A stretch of 64,000 nt of DNA from Gnetum montanum (Eukaryota > Streptophyta > Gnetopsida > Gnetales > Gnetaceae), in assembly GCA_015680685.1 (NCBI GenBank), contig MNCI01002118.1, positions 575,413 through 639,412 on the forward strand, written 5' to 3'. Shown piece by piece: positions 55,226 through 64,000 of the stretch. The position numbers were made by a program, and so were the translations under genes. Within the stretch, counting starts at the first letter, position 1; each line of letters begins with the position of its first letter. The notes under the pieces were generated by a model, which searched no databases, had not been told where the DNA came from, and worked only from the letters and a program-made list of their open reading frames with translations.

Positions 55226-56843
55226 TTAACTTGCAAAAGTCATGCCACAGTGACATGATAAAAATAAGTGTAGTGTGAGAGGTTTAGATCTAAACCTTAA
55301 AAAGGGTATTGTCTATCTATTTTGGGTGGAGTGATCACATGCATTTTCTGCAGCGAAGAGCCTGGTTTTAATAACAGTAGCGGTAAGACCGTGCATTTTA
55401 ATTGGTAAAATGGATAGCAGCCCAAATGTTATAGTTGACGTATACCAAGTTTACCATGGGGCACGTCTGTAAAGCTGCATTTAAGTGATAAGGTGAAGAA
55501 GCGTAAAGGCTGCACCGCAACTTTTTCCAACTGTGGTCTGCCTTGTTTGGCCTGCTTTGCCTGTTGAAGCTCATTTTTAAAGCCCATGTGACTCGATGGA
55601 CGGACGGGTTGGTTTTCTTTGAAAACAAAAAGAATTCTACACCGGGGTAGGTACCACAAAAGAAAACAAAAGAGAAGGAAATGAGGCTGTCCACAAGAGA
55701 GAGAGTAGATTTCATCTAACAGAATTAATTGAATAGGAAAGGAGGAGGAGGAGGAGGAATGAGGTGCATCTGGTTCAACCACACATGGCATGGTCATGGT
55801 CATGGAGGACTTACCTCTTCCTCTGTTTTGTGCACGGCATTACTATTACTATGACTCTATTTCGGAGCTCACCCGGTCACGGGCAATCCCAGTTCAGGAT
55901 TGTCACATGATTCCAGATGCTCTGATTACCGGTCACAGCAGGTCAGGTCACCATAGTCCACCGGCAGCCCACTTTTAGTTGTTAAAATTTCATATGCTAA
56001 GGTAAAAATCATAAGCTTCGTGTCAGTCATTGCAGATTCTGCGGTTCTGGTTGGTGGGAGTAGGACTGGACTAGGACAGACAACAGCAAGGAAACACGCA
56101 GCAGGACACGAGAGACTCCAAAGCCTATTCTTTCAGCGGCAGCAACAGGAACAGCAACAGGAACAGCCACATTAATCGATCAATCAATCCGAAAGAAATT
56201 GAGAATTGAATTTTGGATTGACCTTACACCATCATCTGTTGCTCCTTGTCTGTGTCTTGCCAACGAGCACAGCAACAAAGCCTCCTTCATGTCCCATGTC
56301 TTATGTCCCTCAGCAGAACTCTCAACAGTTAGGAGATAGAGAGGCAGCCCATGCCCAGCCATCAAAAACTAGGCTCTGGATTGCCTGCTGTTTTTTTCCC
56401 CCTTGGGGGTTTTCGGTCATAGATCTGTTCATTTGAGTACTATAGTATTATGATGATGAGCGATTACTACTACCGGTGAAAATGTGTTTTAGCAGAAATG
56501 ATTAGTGCTGCTTTTTAGTTTCTCCGATTTCAGGGTTTTGGCATGAGACAGGACCTTTGGCTGATTCCTGTTGCTGTTCATTGGGTTGGGTGGGGAAGAG
56601 GAGTAGCACTGGTAGTGCTTAAACGTCTGATTTCTGTGTTTTTGGGTAAGGAAGAGTACATAAGTGTGTGTGTGTGTTTTTATAAGAGTATATTTAGGGT
56701 ACTGATATGTATCCTGTGACTTGAAGGCCTACCATTGGTGGCATGCAGCAGCAGCGGCAGCTGAGATTCAGAGAAATAATAACATGAATCCTTCCCTCCT
56801 CTAATGTGAAGAACTTTTGGGCTGGGGCTGAGTAGCGTGTGAG
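55226..56843 (+). promoter_or_regulatory. Host upstream region and presumed 5' UTR of the membrane-protein gene
   Basis: No transposon match; composition is less AT-rich than the left part. It holds GA-rich (55660-55720) and GGA (about 55740-55760) tracts, a run of CAGCAACAGGAACAGC-like repeats (56130-56170), a short TG repeat (56664-56677) and a TATA-like TTTTTATAAGAG at 56678-56689. The TATA-like word is about 155 bases before the ATG. An acceptor-like TTTCTCCGATTTCAGGG at about 56519-56535 leaves open a 5' UTR intron with an earlier promoter. Open frames here start at non-ATG codons and are not called. Confidence 0.45.
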
Positions 56844-58169
56844 ATGGTGAGTTCCATGAGCAGGCTTGGAATTGGATTGAGTGTGGTGTTTGGGTGTTTT
56901 CTGTTGGCACTTGTTGCAGAGCTCTACTATGTTTTCCTGTGGAGGAGGAGGAAGCTGCTGCTATCCTCCTCTGGATCAGATCATGATCATGTCAATCTCA
57001 ATGGTCAGCTGGAGGACCAGTACAGCAGCCCTTGTAGGGAACTCTTCTATCTTCTCTGCTGCAGAAGAAAGCACCACCACAAAACCCCAAATGCACAGCA
57101 GCAGGAGCCTCTCAGCAGAAGAAGAGAAGCAGCAGCCATTGATGATGATCTTTCTACCCAAAACCACATGACGATCCAGAGGCGCAGCCAGAGCCAGGAA
57201 TCTGTGATGCAGAGAGGGGAAGAGTCGGTGTTTGTGGGTAAACTGGACTGCAGCAGCCTTGACATGGACATGGATTCTGATGACATTATGAGGCTGCACA
57301 GTTTGTTGGGACCTCCCAGGCTGCTTTTCACCATTAAAGAAGAAACCAAGGAGGACCTGGATTCAGACGATGCCACATCCAGAAAGAGCAGCAGAAGCAG
57401 AAGTAGGAGCCTGAGCGACCTGCTTGCACATATTGGAGGAGGAGGAGCCCCTGTTTCTGCTTCCGCTGCTGCTGCTGCTGTAACTGTGCAAAGTTGTTCC
57501 AATACTCCATTTGTGACACCGCCATCGTCGCCTCCTTTCTGCACTCCACTGGCAACTCCTCCATGGACTCCATTGACTCCGTTGCACTCATCTCTGTACG
57601 GACCCACAAAGCAGCAACAGCAGCAGCAGCATAGGACGAGTCCTCTGAGCGACGTTTCCAGAAGCAGTTCCTGCACAACTTCATCTATGTCATCGTCCTC
57701 CTTCCCTTCTTCGTTTTCGTCTTCTGTTTCTCAGTCGCCGTACCGCTCTCCGCCGCCCCCAAATTGCAGCAGTAGCCCAGTTGCAGCATCACCATTAATG
57801 GTGGCCTCCTCACCTCCACCCAAGTTCAAGTTCCTGCGAGATGCAGAGCAGAAAGCGGCAGCCAGAGTTTTTCAAGAACAGCAGCAGAAAGTCGCAGCAT
57901 CTAGACTTCTTCAACAGCATCAGAAGGGTGCAATAGTTGAAGCTGCTTCTGCTTCTGCTACTGCTACTGCCACTGCTAATACTGCTAATGCAAGTTCATC
58001 TTCGCCATCATCTTCATCATCGTCTTCTCCGTCAAACTGCTCTGGAATGTCAAGCGATGAGGATGGATCCTTCATAACCATCATTGTGGGTGACTGCAAT
58101 TCTTCGTCCTCCAGCAGTTCTCTGATCCCGCATCCCACGTCGCCCGTCGGCACTCCCAGTCACATATAA
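56844..58169 (+). CDS. Single-pass membrane protein with Ser/Pro-rich tail (uncharacterised plant family)
   Basis: 441 codons, intact, single exon. The ATG at 56844 follows an in-frame TGA at 56829, so it is the first possible start. Residues 8-32 are a hydrophobic helix (LGIGLSVVFGCFLLALVAEL then YYVFL) followed by WRRRK, predicting a membrane anchor with the tail in the cytosol. Residues 63-76 hold PCRELFYLLCCRRK. Conserved-looking patches lie in low-complexity sequence: RLHSLLGPPRLLFTIKEE (about 150-167) then TKEDLDSDD, the Ser-Pro/Thr-Pro block SPPFCTPLATPPWTPLTP (about 226-243), and PPKFKFLRDAEQKAAARVF (about 325-343). Gln, Ala/Thr and Ser runs come from trinucleotide repeats. From memory, land-plant membrane proteins of unknown function share this N-terminal anchor plus 'FTIKEETKEDL' arrangement. 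Function unknown. Confidence 0.85.
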   Translation: MVSSMSRLGIGLSVVFGCFLLALVAELYYVFLWRRRKLLLSSSGSDHDHVNLNGQLEDQYSSPCRELFYLLCCRRKHHHKTPNAQQQEPLSRRREAAAIDDDLSTQNHMTIQRRSQSQESVMQRGEESVFVGKLDCSSLDMDMDSDDIMRLHSLLGPPRLLFTIKEETKEDLDSDDATSRKSSRSRSRSLSDLLAHIGGGGAPVSASAAAAAVTVQSCSNTPFVTPPSSPPFCTPLATPPWTPLTPLHSSLYGPTKQQQQQQHRTSPLSDVSRSSSCTTSSMSSSSFPSSFSSSVSQSPYRSPPPPNCSSSPVAASPLMVASSPPPKFKFLRDAEQKAAARVFQEQQQKVAASRLLQQHQKGAIVEAASASATATATANTANASSSSPSSSSSSSPSNCSGMSSDEDGSFITIIVGDCNSSSSSSSLIPHPTSPVGTPSHI

Positions 58170-60190
58170 AACAACATGAACATCTCTTCCGGATGATGAA
58201 CAACTAACAGGAAATGCGTTGTTCAGGGATTCCTGCGAAATGCTGCAGCGTTGATTTTCCTGCACCCTAAAACGGTAGATAATCCTGCAAATTATTTTAA
58301 AAAGTATGATCCCAATAATTCTTTTTGGTCGTATGGATCCTGAATTACAATTTTTACTCCAATCTTGATGGGCGGGTGGCTGGCTGGGTGCCTTTCTGTT
58401 GAGATTTTTCATGGTTCCTTTTCGTGTTTTAGTTTTCTTGGTTACACTCGGTCGCAATACGGATATTGTTCATGGTGTCAAAATGACTGGCCTCATGAGA
58501 GCCAAGTTCATTGTAGTGAACTGAATATTTTGTTCATGGCACTCGTTGTTCGAGAACAGTAAAAAGAAAATAGACTTCATTTTTACAGCACAAGGCAATC
58601 ACGGTTTGTGACACAAACACAAACATTCAAAACTGTTTTCTTGTACAGAAAAGGAAATAGGAAATGGTAACATGGCATTGCATCTGGTTGTCTTTTTGCA
58701 ACTTGCATTTCCTGCTTTTTGTGCTTCTGTTATTTATTTGAGAATTGAATGCGATCCTTTGTGTTAATGATGGGTGGCTGGGCCGAAGGTGCTTCAATTA
58801 ATAACAGCTGCAAAGCCTGCACATCGCTTAATCTGATCAGTCTAAAAATTTGTTTTTACTCGAGTCCCTCTTGGTCAAGATGCACAACATTTTGATGCAG
58901 TTCTCAATTATTGACACTTAAAAGTGCTAGGGCTTCCAAATTCTGGTCTGGATTTTTTTATTACCAATCACTGATCACTCGGATTTAATGATGGTGCAAG
59001 AGCCAGTGGCCCATGTGGGGTTCACAAATTTCATCATCAATTCAGAAATGTTGCACCATTCTGGCAATGCCTCATGCGCTTGAGGAGGAATTTTCGAAGA
59101 CACCCAACAAAGTTTCAAGCATGAGTGACATAACTGAGATTCAATGCGCTTATTGTGCCGAAAGGTAAAGGAGACTATTCCATACTCCAAATGAAAAGGA
59201 CAAGACGATGGCATGCCTGTTTCATTATTTGCAGCCACTGCCAAAGGAAAAAGTGAAAAAGGAAAAATAGATTCTGGCATCTTGCGGCTCAGAGCGGAGC
59301 CAGAGCCAGAGCCAAGGCTTTTAGTATTGTGTCCCTGGCAGTGTCTCTAGAATAGACTTTTTTCCATTTATCAATGTTTAATGGCAGCCTGCGTGCCTGC
59401 CGTTGCAGGGAAAGAAAGAAAGATGGAGCAGATGTGGGCATGGGACCATAATTATTATGACTAGCAGCGGCTGCAGAAAGATGCCCTGAATTTGGGTTGG
59501 CTGAGGAGGGTTGTTTGTTTTGATTTGAAGAATACCCCGGGAAAAAGGGGAATTGTTCCCCTTTTGTTTTTGCTGTCGTCTGTGTGCAGTCTGAATAACT
59601 GTGGTGTGATTGATGACTGAGCAAGCCAAGGGCGGTGGCCTGGCCTGGCTCTGCAACCCATGACATGATGATAATGATAATAATAATAATAAGAATGATG
59701 GTTTTTATGGGGAATAGCACTGCATATGCAGCGGATGCAGCCCAATCTGTGTACCAACAACAGCTTACTCATTGTCACTAGATTTGGTTTACATAATTTA
59801 CATGGGCTTTGGGTAACTTGTTCCGGGTATTAGCCTATCATGACTGCAGGGAAAGGAAAGTAGGACGGACTTGCTAGATTCATTCATGCGCGGAAGAAAA
59901 GTTGTGTTCCAACTCATTTACCGCACTTCCATACACCGGCTCCGAGATTTTAAACGCTCCATTTTAATACAGTTCTCTGCGAGTGTATGGTTGGAGTTTT
60001 GAATATTTTGACTGTTTTGGTTGGTTGAATGATTGTATCTGTGCTGAAACCGGAATCCCTGGAGATGTTGGGTTCCCATGAATTTCAACAAATTACACGT
60101 TACACCATTGGAAGTATGATCTGGAATGAGTGTTTTTGTGGGCCAACAAGAATTTAACATTCATTTTTTAAAGCCAAACAATTTTTTCAG
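58170..60190. other. 3' flank of the gene and intergenic host DNA
   Basis: No protein-like ORF: the longer minus-strand frames use non-ATG starts or lack motifs. It includes an ATA/AAT microsatellite (about 59668-59692). The 3' UTR of the membrane-protein gene should fall within the first several hundred bases. Nothing transposon-like was recognised. Confidence 0.5.
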
Positions 60191-60489
60191 TTAGATTAAT
60201 GAACTCTGCGGATGCATACCAAGCGAAAGGTTTCATTGCAAATGTTTGTAATTAATACTGGTTTCTAGTTACCTTGCATGGCTTTGTACTCATAGGTGTC
60301 GGGTTCAAAGCACTCATAGGTGTTGGGTTCAAAGCCTAGGATTGACATTCCTTTTGCATTTGCGATATTTCTAAATAAATTTGACTTTTCTGGAAAAAGT
60401 AGCCAAACATAAAATATTATGAAGGATTAAATATAATTTGGAGACTACAAGCTGTACATTTTAATCATGAGTAATAGCCTTTATTGTGT
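60191..60489. other. AT-rich intergenic DNA with a short local duplication
   Basis: At 60290-60337 the words ACTCATAGGTGT(C/T)GGGTTCA are repeated 24 bases apart. Nothing else was seen. Confidence 0.6.
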
Positions 60490-60930
60490 TTCATTAACAA
60501 TGAGGTGTTAGTCTAGTAGTACAAGTTTTAGCCTAGTAACCCTAGGCTATAGGTTTGATTCTACTAGGCAACATTGAGTTGTAAACTTCAATAAATTTTG
60601 GGGTGTATTTGGGTTCCAATACCTCTCTATTGTGTTCTACTGACAATGGGGTTCGATTGTAGTGGGCAATGTTGAGTTTTAAAGTTCTAATTGGACTATA
60701 CATCTCTTAGTGTGCACCTATGTTAGGGCAATGTTGAGTTTTAAAGTTCTAATTGGACTATACATCTCTTAGTGTGCACCTATGTTACAATTATTTGAGG
60801 GTTCCAACACCCACCCCCATGCCCTGATAATAGTGAGGTGTTACCCTAATGGCAAGATTCTTGATTTGGAATCTCCAAGTTATAAGGTTTGATTCTTGTG
60901 TGCAATGTTCAGCCATAAAATTTTAATTGG
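60490..60930 (+). mobile_element. tRNA-derived SINE-like copies
   Basis: Three copies of a tRNA-like head occur. The best, at about 60500-60572, reads GGTGTTAGTCTAGTAGTACA (A-box-like) then AGGTTTGATTCTACTAGG (B-box-like). A second B-box-like GGGGTTCGATTGTAGTGGG lies at about 60649-60667. A third head at about 60834-60900 ends AGGTTTGATTCTTGTGTG. Each is followed by a similar body (CAATGTTGAGTTTTAAAGTT and variants). This is the plan of plant SINEs with RNA polymerase III promoters. Ends and target duplications are not clear. Confidence 0.5.
60664..60787 (+). repeat. Two identical 62-bp tandem copies inside the SINE-like region
   Basis: The unit starts GGGCAATGTTGAGTTTTAAA; copies at 60664-60725 and 60726-60787 are identical. 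Confidence 0.93.
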
Positions 60931-63479
60931 TAACAGTTTTCAACCAATTATCAATGAAGTCATTTTTAGTGATCAGCCTACCTTGTCGACTTCATTTCTT
61001 TGTATTTGGAATTGTCTTCAACCACTTGTTCTATACTCTATTTAGAAGCTTCTTTGTGTTGTTATTTTCCAACAGCAATAGCATAACTATGACCTCGTGT
61101 CAAATACTAGGTTCTCAAAGATATTGTTTTTTAGCCACAACTTCACACAAAAAAGCTCATAATGAAAGCTGAAAAGTGAATTTGTTTTATATATTATTAA
61201 TTTCTTTTTTGTTTTGGAGTCTTAAGGATGGAAAACTTTGAGCTTTTGTTGCTATTTATTTTTTATTTTTGATTGATATATTCGTTTTTCTTTATAGAGA
61301 TAGTTTTCTCCTTTTTACAAGAAACCCTTTAGCAAGAAGTGAAAACCCATGAGGGCACTTTTGAATAAGCATAAGGTCTGATCCTTTTCCTACCCCAAAG
61401 GAAAGGTTTTTAGGATTGGTTGCAAAGATAAAAAGTTGAAAAGACATCTCCAAAACTATTGGCTTTTTTCTTTAAACTATCTCTTTGATGATCTTATATA
61501 CTCTAAATTTCTTTAATATTATTATTCATTTTATTAGCTCACACTCTCATACCCCCAATAAAGTTTTAATTGGACTATATATCATAGGGCGTATCTATGT
61601 TTGGATTATTTTAGGTTCTACCCATCCCAACCTAATTTAGCATTATTATCTATAAAATTAATACGTGGTTAGTTTAGTTTTTTGACATGGGTTTCTAAGT
61701 AAGAGGTTACCAATTCAAGTTACACTTGAGGTATTGTTATATTCCTTTATATTTCTTCTAATGTATCATGTTAGCTAGGGATAGGTGGCTAAAGTGGTTA
61801 GCTCCTTATCCTGTTAGACAAGAGCTTTTTAGTCTGAATCATATTTGAGACATCCTTATGTTCTATCATCATCATCATCATCTTAGCATTGTCCTAACAA
61901 AATGATGTTAGAGCTAGATCTTTATTTATTTGCAATTTTTTCAAATCACCTTCGATTGTGTGATTGCTATGCATTACATATGGGGAATGCCCTAGCATTT
62001 GCAAAATTTGAAAAAAATAAATAAATCATCTATGAGATTTAGCAAGGTTTTATAGTTGGTTGCCAACTTGAGGCTAGACCTCTTTATTTTGTATTTGGGC
62101 TTGGGATCAACATTAGCAGAGTTAACTAGTATATTTGTCTATAATTCTTCTAATTTATTCTATTAATGTGTATGTTTTGAGGTGAATCTATAATCAATTA
62201 TTTTAGGTTCTTACATCCTCGACAAATTCAAATTTGGGGAGAGATGACAAAGTAGTTCCTATAGTCAAAATCAATAGAGGACAAATGAACAATGTAAAAG
62301 GGGGGAAAAAAAATAGAAGAAGGGAAGAGTTACATGAAGAAAGGATAGATGAATTTACTATTTTGTAGTGAACTTGTTACCATGAAAATGAAAAGTATAG
62401 GAAGAGATGGTGAAGGAAGATATAAGGATAAAGGATGGAAAAATTTATTATTTTAGAAGAACTTGTTATGTAGTGCTTCTAATGTTAATGGGTAGCTTTA
62501 TAAGTAAGCACCAACATTTTCTCAACTAATTCTTATATTGAAGTTAGTGGAGTCATTTTACTTGTAGACTTGGAGGTCCTAGTGGTTCCGAAAATGCATA
62601 AAAAGCTACTAGAATGGATAATTGGTCTAGGAGAACGATGCTTTTGCTATTTGTTAGAGTTGAAGGATGTATTCTTGATTTTCAATGAGGTGTTTATTAG
62701 TTATTTATGTATTGATAATTAGTGGCTTAACATATTTCAAAAGCTCAAGATTTGTTTATGGTTATTCGTTTTGTATTTTGTTATGATGCTTGATACTTCA
62801 CTTTACTTTGAATAAGTTATTAAATTATTTTAGATGTTATTGCTCAATGTCATATCTATCTTACGATTCTCATGTGTTTCTTCTAACACATTAATTTAAT
62901 GTACTTGTACCTACCCCATGTTTTTATACACTAAGTTTACAGGTGTTAAAAGAAAAGACAAAAAGTAAAAAATTTAAAAATGTTGAAAGGTGTGATCAAC
63001 TTGCCATGTAGAAGTTGGAAAATTAAAATATTCTTTGAAATTAAGATAATCTTATCAAAGTGAAATATAGATAGTGTTAATTTGTAAATTTGGCCTTATA
63101 CCAAATTATAAATCAATATTTTAGAAATGTGTTTTAAGAAATTCATACTTAGGACATCTCCTACATGGGTATGGAAATAAAAAATAGTATATTGTCTAAT
63201 GTAAAAATCTTATAAGTATAATGAATACTTATATTAATAATAGAGAATAAAATATTATAAAAATGAAATACATATGTATTTAAAAAATTAAAATCAAATT
63301 TTAAATAAAACTGTAATAGAAATAAATTAAGAAATAGAAGAAATTATTAATAGTTAAATTAAAGTAGAATAAAATATTAAAAGTATCAAACTATTTGTTC
63401 AAAATTAATTCTTTTAAAAAGAAATGGACATTATAAAAAATGACTAAAATCTCTCATACATATAATAGTAAAATAAATG
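60931..63479. other. AT-rich intergenic DNA
   Basis: No ORF with protein-like features. There are weak tRNA-like words near 61720 and 61790 (possible decayed SINEs) and an ATC repeat at about 61867-61887. I see nothing else to annotate. Confidence 0.55.
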
Positions 63480-63846
63480 ATAAACTTTAATTTGAAGAAC
63501 ATGATGGGTGATCTAGGTGATGATAGTTTTGGTTTGCAAGAGGATTTAGAGGGTGTGGAGTTTGGACCTAAACTCGACCAAGGGAAGAGCTTGGTTAGTG
63601 GGGAGAGGCCTACAAAGAATGACTTTGATGTAATAACAAAGTAAGTGAGTGCTAGTAGTGGCTTGGTCAAGGAGCAAATTTCATCCATAAATGTGCTTCG
63701 GGGAAAATTCTAATTTTAGCAGTTGTAGAAGACAATTTATGAGGATGGAAATTTTGTAAGGTTTGAGAGCTTTGATGACCCTAGTGTCATCATCTTAGGG
63801 AGAGTGCTAGAGAAATAGAGAGAGTACTTAAAAAAAAAAAAAAAAA
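63480..63846 (+). mobile_element. Short coding trace ending in a 17-base poly(A): possible retroposed fragment
   Basis: The plus strand reads MMGDLGDDSFGLQEDLEGVE from about 63503, remains open to 63643, and continues with SSGLVKEQISSINVL after a stop. The sequence ends at a run of 17 A (63830-63846) preceded by AGAGAGAGTACTT. The poly(A) suggests an RNA-derived insertion on the plus strand; the parent is not recognised. Confidence 0.4.
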
Positions 63847-63938
63847 CGTTTGTGGGCACATTTGATGGAAGGGTTCAACACTCGAGGAATCATAGGCATA
63901 GATGGTGATGAAGTGCTATATAGTTGATGCGTCGACTA

Positions 63939-63970
63939 GGCCGCGTATATGGGGCCCCGTATATGCGGCC
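63939..63970. repeat. 32-bp GC-rich near-palindrome
   Basis: Arms GGCCGCGTATATGGGG and CCCCGTATATGCGGCC are reverse complements apart from two mismatched pairs, both G opposite T. It lies in a CpG-rich 70-base patch at the window end. Confidence 0.85.
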
Positions 63971-64000
63971 ACATTGACGCGGGCCCGTTGACGTAGCCTT

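Noticed and set aside
49039-55230. Target duplication of copia G (TTAGT/TTAAC)
   Set aside because: Only three of five bases match; it could be a decayed duplication but is not claimed.
56206-56436. 76-codon upstream ORF in the 5' region of the host gene
   Set aside because: It begins with TTG, not ATG.
57047-57684. Minus-strand ORFs of 116-209 codons opposite the membrane-protein gene
   Set aside because: They are antisense shadows of the GC- and repeat-rich coding sequence; no ATG with context and repetitive Leu/Cys composition.
58975-59280. Minus-strand 101-codon ORF with ATG
   Set aside because: No recognisable domain, no supporting neighbour or splice structure; possible in principle but not supportable.
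59289-59720. Minus-strand 143-codon ORF with an isoleucine run
   Set aside because: It starts at GTG, and the hydrophobic run is coded by an AAT microsatellite; no conserved motif.
63431-63688. Minus-strand 85-codon ORF
   Set aside because: The opposite strand has the more protein-like, acidic reading and a downstream poly(A).
1-64000. CRISPR arrays, bacterial operons, rRNA genes, canonical tRNA genes
   Set aside because: None seen; repeats are eukaryotic transposon-derived, and the tRNA-like heads at 60.5-60.9 kb lack a complete cloverleaf.

Overview
This window is plant nuclear DNA. It is AT-rich and consists almost entirely of decayed retrotransposons, with one intact-looking host gene near 57 kb. 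The evidence for a plant is Ty1/copia, Ty3/gypsy and L1-type LINE relics of plant style, retrotransposon primer sites matching the 3' ends of plant tRNA-Asp and initiator tRNA-Met, and a host protein with plant-type features. The density and age of the nesting suggest a large repeat-rich genome. A gymnosperm is my guess, by inference only. There are no prokaryotic features and no CRISPR.

Layout. From 1 to 33.7 kb and again around 47.6 kb lies an old copia element, here called K. Several other elements have landed in or beside it. (i) A solo LTR, M, lies at 3024-3822 with target duplication CTACA. (ii) A gypsy element, E, spans 6321-32171 with duplication ATATG and splits the copia reverse transcriptase at its conserved LYGLK motif. 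E was itself invaded by an L1-type LINE (8350-13980), an inverted-repeat element (17874-18990) and gypsy element D (20008-29397, minus strand, duplication ATAAG). (iii) Gypsy element C spans 33654-47579 with duplication TGAAT, and received gypsy element B (38386-43068, minus strand, duplication CTCAT/CTTAT). The 3' end of a further gypsy element, A, occupies 1-1711. A second, independent copia element, G, lies on the minus strand at 49044-55225.

The most interesting content is the C/D family. Both have LTRs, a tRNA-Asp type primer site, and a long gag-like ORF1 of about 820-830 codons that ends at the same place in both. A second, spliced-looking ORF2 of about 918 codons follows, encoding a conserved globular domain plus a long coiled coil, and then a polypurine tract. 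Neither shows protease, reverse transcriptase or integrase. ORF2 is preceded in both copies by a block resembling the LTR U3 plus TATA, a conserved 5' splice site, and an acceptor (intact in C, mutated in D) directly abutting the ATG. ORF2 traces also occur in E, which retains a gypsy RT remnant and could represent an autonomous relative. B retains a protease-like domain before an assembly gap.

The right part (55.2-60.2 kb) is higher-complexity host sequence holding one plus-strand gene (56844-58169), a 441-residue single-pass membrane protein with a serine/proline-rich low-complexity tail. From 60.2 to 64 kb there is AT-rich intergenic DNA with tRNA-derived SINE-like copies, small tandem duplications, a poly(A)-tailed fragment and a GC-rich palindrome at the end.

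Assembly caution: Ns lie at 1162-1186, 13981, 37285, 37458, 38670-39368, 42994 and 43040. The piece between the Ns at 37285 and 37458 is almost certainly inverted. All retroelement ORFs carry stops or frameshifts and are annotated as pseudogenes. The least damaged is the LINE, whose ORF2 has a single in-frame TAG.
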